From Planctomycetales bacterium 4484_123 (GTDB lineage Bacteria > Planctomycetota > Phycisphaerae > SM23-33), in the NCBI GenBank assembly GCA_002049885.1, contig MVCS01000020.1, forward strand, positions 1-11,617: a stretch of DNA of 11,617 bases, given 5' to 3'. The translations under genes were made by a program, and so were the position numbers. Below the pieces are notes generated by a model. The model made no database searches. It was not told the DNA's origin and saw only the letters and a list, made by a program, of their open reading frames with translations. This document shows positions 6,671-11,617 of the stretch, in pieces. Position 1 is the first letter of the stretch. Every line of letters starts with the position of its first letter.

Positions 6671-9319
6671 ATGATCCGCGGGACTGTGGTGATTCTTCGG
6701 GCCGTCCTGGTTGCGGGGTCTTTGCTGGGCCCTGCCGGGCTGGCTTCGGCGCAGAAGGCCAAGCCGCCGGCAAAGACGCCCGCCCAGAAGGCAGCGCAGC
6801 TCTACAACTCGGCCATGAGCGCCCTGCGCACCCGGCAGTACGCCCAGGCCGAGGGTCTGCTTGCCAAGTACGTCAAGAGTTACGGCACGCACGAGTACGT
6901 GCCCGTGGGCTATCTCCAGTTGGCCGCCTGTCGCTGGCGGCTCAAGGACCACGAAGGCCATGAAGACGCCTTGGAACAGGTCATCCGCCGCTTCCCGCAC
7001 TCCCCGGCTTGGTACATCGCCTATGCGGCCATGCTCAGCCGGGCCAAGACCGCCAAGGACAACGACGGCTACCTCACCAGGCTGGAGGCGATGGTCCTGC
7101 AGGCCGGCCAGGGGCCCTGGGACCTGCACACCGTGCTGGGCCGGCACTATGGCGAGTATCAACGCAACGAGTACCGCGGGCGCGATTTCTGGCCGGTCGA
7201 TGACAGGCCCGGTGGGCGGCTGTCCAAGCCCGGCTGGGTGGTGGACCTCCTCTCGATGGCCGACACGCCCGAACGGGCCGAACGCGCCCTGAGGGCCCTG
7301 GCGAAGAACTTCAACAAGCTGGCCAAGGAACTGCCGCCTGACTGGCAGCACGTACATGTGGTTCTGCTCCGTCGTGCCGGCCAGGCCGAGCTGGCAGAGA
7401 AGGCCTACCAGGAGTACCTGGAGTCCTGGGGCCCCGACCCGCGTGGGATGCAACTGTGGCTGCTGAAGGTCGCCGAGGCCCGCGCCGCCAAGAACCCCGA
7501 GGCCATAGAGGCCGCCTACGAGGCCCTGCTGGAGCACTACGGGAGCTACGGCAGCCTGGCCGAGCCTTTCTATCGCTATCTCACCTGGCTGTACAGACGG
7601 GACAAGTACGAGCGTTTCACCCGGCGGGCGCGTGAGTTTCTCAAACGCTACCGCACCTCGGCGCGCTGGGGCTACGTGGTGGGCTATTGGGTGTCCATGG
7701 CCCAACGCGCCGCCAGTCGGAACGACATGGGCCGGATCCCCTCGACCCTCAAGATGCTGGAGGAGTTCTACCAGTCCAAGGACCCGCGCCTGCGGCGGCA
7801 GGGCCTGTTGTGGCAGATCGACCTGCTCCTGCGGCAGGGCAAGGAGGACGAGGCGGTCAAGCTGGCCGGGCAGCTCATCGAGCCGGACCAATGGTGCGCC
7901 GAGTCGTTGGCCGTCCTGAGCAAGTACGTTGGCCAGCACAGGGCCTTCCAGGCTGTCATCGACCGCGCTCGCCAGCAGTGGAAGATTCCCCTGCCGAACC
8001 CCACCTCCAAGGCCTTCCTGCTGCTGCACCAGTTGAAGCGCCGGCTAAAGGCCGAGCAGGCCCGCCACGCCGAGGAGATCGGTGAGGAGATGTTCTCCAA
8101 GTACCGCCAGGACGCCTCTACCATCGAGGCCGTCAAGTTGTTGGCGGAGTATTACTTCAAGAAGGTCCTGCCCGAGCCGCGGGACAAGTGGATGGCGCGA
8201 ATGGTCCAGAGTTATCCCCGTCACCCGGACACACAGACGGTGCTGGGCTGGCAGATCGTCGCCGAGAACGCCGCCAAGCGATACGACCGCCTGGCCCTGG
8301 CCATCGATACCATGGAGCAGCGTTTCGGCGGCGCGCCGCGCCGGTGGTACTACCACAGACTGAGCTGCTACACCGCGGCCAACGACTCCGCGGGAGCCCT
8401 TGGCTACGTCAAGAAAGTGCACGGCCCGCTGGCGGCCGAGGGTGATGCCAGGGCGCTGATTGAGCTGAGCCGCTACGAGCTGTCGGCCATAGATGGTGCC
8501 AACTGCAAGGCCATCGGCGACTACTGGGTGGCAAAGGCCAAGGCCCTGGCCGGCACGCCGTCGGAGCTTTTCTGTCTGGCCAACGCCCTGTACGGCTACT
8601 ACCTCACGCCGTACTACCAGGGCTACCGTCAGCGCGCCCAGTGGGACGAGGCCATGGGTGTCATTCAGTCGCTGCGAAAGCAGAAGCTCGACCCCGAACT
8701 GCACTGGCGGCTGGCATTCGCCGATGTGAACCTCCTTGCCCGGAAGGGCGACGGCGCCGCTGCCCTGAAGGCGCTGGAGGCCACCCTCAGGGATGACCAA
8801 ACCTACCGCGACCTTAGTCGCCGGCTGGACTTCGCCGAACTGGGCTCGGCCTTGGGCAAGGGCAACCTCGTGGCCAAGGGCGAGGCACTGGCGAAGCGGC
8901 TGCGGCTCAGGTGTTTCACCACGCGCGATAGTGGCGCTATCGAATTGATGCTGGGGGCCATGTTCTACGCCCGCAAGCAGTACCCCGCCGCCGCGGAACA
9001 CTACCTCAAGGTCGTCAAGTCCTGGCCCTTCCCGGCCCGCATGTATCCTTTCTTCCGCCGGGCCCTCTCCGCGATGCAGCAGGCGAGGATGCGGCGCTTC
9101 CCAGGCGGGTTCGAGGCCTATTTGCGGCGCATCGGGCGCGTGCAGGAACTGGTCCCGCCGCTGCTGTACGACGCGGGGCGCTACTATGCAGCCATCCGCA
9201 GCTCCGCCGCCCTGGCCATGCGAAAGAGGCTCACAAGCAGCTACCCCGCCAGCGCCGCCCACGACCGTATGGAAGAATACTTCAAGAAGCTCCGTCAGCA
9301 ATTGCGGAAGAACAGGTAG
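6671..9319 (+). CDS. Exported tetratricopeptide-repeat-like protein
   Basis: An 882-residue protein of unknown function. The N-terminus is a Sec signal peptide: basic start, hydrophobic core VVILRAVLVAGSLLG, and probable cleavage after ASA (residue 27) before QKAKPP. The mature part is almost all helical. TPR-like pairs are clearest at 39-110 (AAQLYNSAMSALRTRQYAQA, then YLQLAACRWRLKDHEGHEDA), at about 230-300, and near the C-terminus (GAMFYARKQYPAAAEHYLKV). It ends with a Lys/Arg-rich helix. TPR solenoids are scaffolds for protein partners, and I see no catalytic motif. The ATG has no clear Shine-Dalgarno. The next gene begins 7 bp after the stop, so the two are almost certainly co-transcribed and may act together in the periplasm or envelope. 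No lipobox is present, so the protein is probably soluble after cleavage. Confidence 0.85.
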   Translation: MIRGTVVILRAVLVAGSLLGPAGLASAQKAKPPAKTPAQKAAQLYNSAMSALRTRQYAQAEGLLAKYVKSYGTHEYVPVGYLQLAACRWRLKDHEGHEDALEQVIRRFPHSPAWYIAYAAMLSRAKTAKDNDGYLTRLEAMVLQAGQGPWDLHTVLGRHYGEYQRNEYRGRDFWPVDDRPGGRLSKPGWVVDLLSMADTPERAERALRALAKNFNKLAKELPPDWQHVHVVLLRRAGQAELAEKAYQEYLESWGPDPRGMQLWLLKVAEARAAKNPEAIEAAYEALLEHYGSYGSLAEPFYRYLTWLYRRDKYERFTRRAREFLKRYRTSARWGYVVGYWVSMAQRAASRNDMGRIPSTLKMLEEFYQSKDPRLRRQGLLWQIDLLLRQGKEDEAVKLAGQLIEPDQWCAESLAVLSKYVGQHRAFQAVIDRARQQWKIPLPNPTSKAFLLLHQLKRRLKAEQARHAEEIGEEMFSKYRQDASTIEAVKLLAEYYFKKVLPEPRDKWMARMVQSYPRHPDTQTVLGWQIVAENAAKRYDRLALAIDTMEQRFGGAPRRWYYHRLSCYTAANDSAGALGYVKKVHGPLAAEGDARALIELSRYELSAIDGANCKAIGDYWVAKAKALAGTPSELFCLANALYGYYLTPYYQGYRQRAQWDEAMGVIQSLRKQKLDPELHWRLAFADVNLLARKGDGAAALKALEATLRDDQTYRDLSRRLDFAELGSALGKGNLVAKGEALAKRLRLRCFTTRDSGAIELMLGAMFYARKQYPAAAEHYLKVVKSWPFPARMYPFFRRALSAMQQARMRRFPGGFEAYLRRIGRVQELVPPLLYDAGRYYAAIRSSAALAMRKRLTSSYPASAAHDRMEEYFKKLRQQLRKNR

Positions 9320-9326
9320 TCCGCCC

Positions 9327-11570
9327 ATGGCCCGCAGGTCGCGCGCGAGAATGCTTTGCATGGCACTGTGCCTGGCCTTGTCGGCGGCCGCACCGGCCGG
9401 GCCGCGAACCTGGCGCGACATCGCCGATACCGACGTCGACCGCTCCATGGCGGAAATCAAGCGCTACCTCTACGGCCAGCAGACCAAGCAGGGCAGCTTC
9501 CGCCACTACTGGTACGGCATCCCCTCCGGCGGCACCACCGCCATCGCCCTCTTCGCCCTGCTGGAGGCCGGCGAGCCGCCCTCGGACCCGCGCGTGGAGA
9601 GGGGCCTGGAAGCCCTGGTGAAGCTCAAGACCAACAATCTCTACGTCATCGCCACGCGGGTGATGGTGCTGTCGCGCCTGGCGCGGAATGCCAAGTATCG
9701 CAAGCAACTCGACAAGGACATGGCCTACTTGACGCGGACAGCCCTCCGGCACGGCGCCTGGGGTTACGGCGGGCCGGAACGCACCGGTGACAATTCGTGC
9801 AGCCAGTTCGCTCTGCTGGCACTGTGGGAGGCCGACCGCGCCGGACTGCGGATCAAGCCGGCGCTCGTTCGCAAGGTCGAGGCCACCTGGTTGGTTCGCC
9901 AGCGGCCCGACGGCGGTTGGACCTACGCCGGCCAGGGCGACGTCAACACGGCCTCCACCTTGACCATGACCACCGCCGCCCTGGCCAGCCTGTACATCTG
10001 CCAGGACGTGCTGGCCACCACCTGCGCCCCGTACCGCTACCAGAGCCGCGTGGACCGCGCCTGGACGTACCTGGCAAAGCACCTGAAGGAGGACTACTAC
10101 CGCAACGGCTACCTTGCCTTTTGCGTGCAGCGGGTGGGAATGGCCAGCGGGCGCAAGTTCATCGCCGGCATGGACTGGTTCGCCGCCGGGGCGGGCAAGC
10201 TATGCGAGCCCAACCCATACGGACGGTCCTTCCGCGGGCGATGGGGGCCGGTAGTCCGGGCCTCATTCGAGTTGATCTTCCTGGCCCGAGGGCGGATCCC
10301 GCTGACCTTCAACAAGCTGGCGCACGGTGACGAATCGGATTGGAACTACCACGGGCGGGACCTCGCCCATTTCACCGAGTACATGCGCCGCGAGTACGAG
10401 CGGCCCCTGCGCTGGCAGATCGTCCGCATCACCGACGATGTCCGCATGCTGCTCGACGCCCCCATCCTGCTCGTCACGGGCGTCAAGGCCCCGACGTTCA
10501 GTGCCGGGCAATGGGACAAGCTCCGCCAGTACGCCCTCCGCGGCGGGACGCTGTTGTTCGTGCCCACGCACAACTCCAAGCCGTTCGCCGAGGCCGTCCG
10601 CGAACGTCTGAAAGGACTCTTCGGCCCAGACCGAAATCGAGTCGGCAAGCACTACCAACTGCAAAAGCTCGACGACGACCACGCCATCTACAGCGTCCAC
10701 ATGCAGATCCACGCTGGCAGCAAGTTTGCACCCATGTGGGGCGTCTCGGACGGCACCCGACTGCTGGCGGTGCTCTGCGAACGCGACCTGTGCTGCGCCT
10801 GGCAGCGTCGGGCCACCCGGACCTCTCGCCTGGACTACCACCTCTCGGCAAACTTCTTCATGTACGCCACGGGAGCAAGCCGGCTGCGGACACGCCTGCG
10901 TCCGGTGTTCGTCTCAAAGCCCGGCCCGGTCCGACACCACGCCAAGGTCGCCTGGCTCCGGCACGGTGGCAACTGGGCCTCGCAACCTTACGCGCTGGAA
11001 TACCTATCCCAGAAGCTCACCGCCGAGAACCGCATCAAACTGGACGTGAGTGCTCCCCCGGCCATCACCGACCAGGCCCTCAAGAACCAGGACCTGGCCT
11101 GGATTGTCGGCTCGGAACCCTTCGAACTCTCGGATGAGGCCATCTCGGCCCTGCGGCGATACCTTGATGCCGGTGGAACCCTCTTCCTCAATGCCGTCGG
11201 CGGGGCCCGGGCATTCAACACTGCATGTGAGAAGACGATCAGGAAGATCCTGGGCGAACGGTACAGCCGGCCAGAGTATGCCATGCCCAGCTCGCCGCTG
11301 CTGACGGGCAAGTGCGGCGATTTCCGCGGCCCGGCCATCACCAAGCTGGAGCGCACCCGGGCATGGCAGCGGGCCTCGCGCGAGGCACCACGCGGGCCGC
11401 TGAAGATATACCGCCTCAAGGGTCGGGCCGCCATCATCCATGGGCCCTGGGGCATCCACGACACACTCGATGGACACACCGCCCACGACGCACGCAGCTA
11501 TATGCCCCGCAGCGCCCGGGACCTGGCCGCCAACGTGCTGCTGTACGCGTTGGCCAACCGCATCAAGTGA
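9327..11570 (+). CDS. Exported terpene-cyclase-like toroid protein with DUF4159-like modules
   Basis: A 747-residue protein. Residues 1-24 form a signal peptide (MARRSRARML, hydrophobic LCMALCLALSAAAPA, cleavage near AAA or APA). Residues 40-290 have prenyltransferase/squalene-oxidase-type alpha-toroid repeats: QGSFRHYWYGIPSGGTTAIA, GAWGYGGPERTGDNSCSQFA, and RPDGGWTYAGQGDVNTAS followed by TLTMTTAALASLY. The DxDD acid motif of squalene-hopene cyclases is not visible, so a binding role is likelier than cyclase activity. Residues 339-430 match the DUF4159 pattern (WNYHGRDLAHFTEYMRRE, LLDAPILLVTGVK, RGGTLLFVPTH). Residues 536-740 look like a second related module (AWIVGSEPFELSDEAISALR, YLDAGGTLFLNAVGG). 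DUF4159 is related to the glutamine-amidotransferase-like fold; its function is unknown. ATG 9327 is chosen over an earlier in-frame start (9186) because it opens the signal peptide, 7 bp after the TPR stop; the ribosome binding site is weak. Confidence 0.88.
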   Translation: MARRSRARMLCMALCLALSAAAPAGPRTWRDIADTDVDRSMAEIKRYLYGQQTKQGSFRHYWYGIPSGGTTAIALFALLEAGEPPSDPRVERGLEALVKLKTNNLYVIATRVMVLSRLARNAKYRKQLDKDMAYLTRTALRHGAWGYGGPERTGDNSCSQFALLALWEADRAGLRIKPALVRKVEATWLVRQRPDGGWTYAGQGDVNTASTLTMTTAALASLYICQDVLATTCAPYRYQSRVDRAWTYLAKHLKEDYYRNGYLAFCVQRVGMASGRKFIAGMDWFAAGAGKLCEPNPYGRSFRGRWGPVVRASFELIFLARGRIPLTFNKLAHGDESDWNYHGRDLAHFTEYMRREYERPLRWQIVRITDDVRMLLDAPILLVTGVKAPTFSAGQWDKLRQYALRGGTLLFVPTHNSKPFAEAVRERLKGLFGPDRNRVGKHYQLQKLDDDHAIYSVHMQIHAGSKFAPMWGVSDGTRLLAVLCERDLCCAWQRRATRTSRLDYHLSANFFMYATGASRLRTRLRPVFVSKPGPVRHHAKVAWLRHGGNWASQPYALEYLSQKLTAENRIKLDVSAPPAITDQALKNQDLAWIVGSEPFELSDEAISALRRYLDAGGTLFLNAVGGARAFNTACEKTIRKILGERYSRPEYAMPSSPLLTGKCGDFRGPAITKLERTRAWQRASREAPRGPLKIYRLKGRAAIIHGPWGIHDTLDGHTAHDARSYMPRSARDLAANVLLYALANRIK

Positions 11571-11572
11571 AG

Positions 11573-11617
11573 ATGCGAAGGCGCAGGTCCCGCCGTGGGA
11601 GCTGGCTGGCCACGGCG
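11573..11617 (+). CDS. Start of a probable third operon gene, cut by the window end
   Basis: Fifteen codons from ATG 11573 stay open to the last base and read MRRRRSRRGSWLATA, the strongly basic opening typical of a signal peptide or membrane anchor. An in-frame GTG at 11567 overlaps the preceding stop as GTGA, a common arrangement in translationally coupled genes. Too little is visible to name a product. The evidence is the position right behind two exported proteins and the basic N-terminus; a chance open frame of this length cannot be excluded. Confidence 0.35.
   Translation, partial: MRRRRSRRGSWLATA

Noticed and set aside
6443..8029. 528-codon minus-strand open frame opposite the TPR gene and pseudogene end
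   Set aside because: Its composition is rich in Gly, Gln, Leu and Val without domain structure, and the opposite strand has a signal peptide and repeats.
8045..9460. 471-codon minus-strand open frame spanning the TPR/DUF4159 junction
   Set aside because: It crosses the junction of two convincing plus-strand genes and shows no recognisable domain.

Overview
The window is GC-rich, gene-dense bacterial chromosome. I infer a planctomycete, possibly of the Phycisphaerae, from gene content rather than from a marker gene. The clues are a lamin-tail/GspK-like protein with the LNINTA helix-hairpin-helix motif, a secreted terpene-cyclase-toroid protein fused to DUF4159-like modules, a large secreted TPR protein, and the remains of a reductive-dehalogenase-like Fe-S protein. 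I see no phage, transposon, CRISPR or plasmid genes.

Layout. (1) Positions 1-1491, plus strand: the 3' part of a lamin-tail plus GspK-like helix-hairpin-helix gene. Its last ~30 codons lie antisense to the end of ispG and look non-native. (2) 1398-4468, minus strand: a membrane-anchored HEAT-repeat protein, then ispG, the next-to-last enzyme of the MEP isoprenoid pathway. (3) 4469-4695: a divergent intergenic region with a 24-bp interrupted palindrome and a clear ribosome binding site. (4) 4696-5937, plus strand: a MalK/UgpC-type sugar ABC ATPase with no permease beside it, then tRNA-Arg(UCG) 34 bases later. (5) 6020-6609, plus strand: a decayed reductive-dehalogenase-domain pseudogene, with an in-frame amber codon where a Tyr is expected and no Fe-S cluster region. 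(6) 6671-11570, plus strand: two exported proteins 7 bp apart, a TPR protein and a toroid/DUF4159 protein. The start of a probable third gene overlaps the last stop codon.

How they fit together. ispG is housekeeping metabolism. The HEAT gene upstream of it may only share a transcript. The ABC ATPase probably energises sugar importers encoded elsewhere. The last block looks like an operon for two large exported proteins that may act together outside the cytoplasm, with no catalytic activity evident in either. The least explained items are this TPR/DUF4159 pair, the palindrome before the ABC gene, and the pseudogene. I did not find a clear new defence or mobile system.
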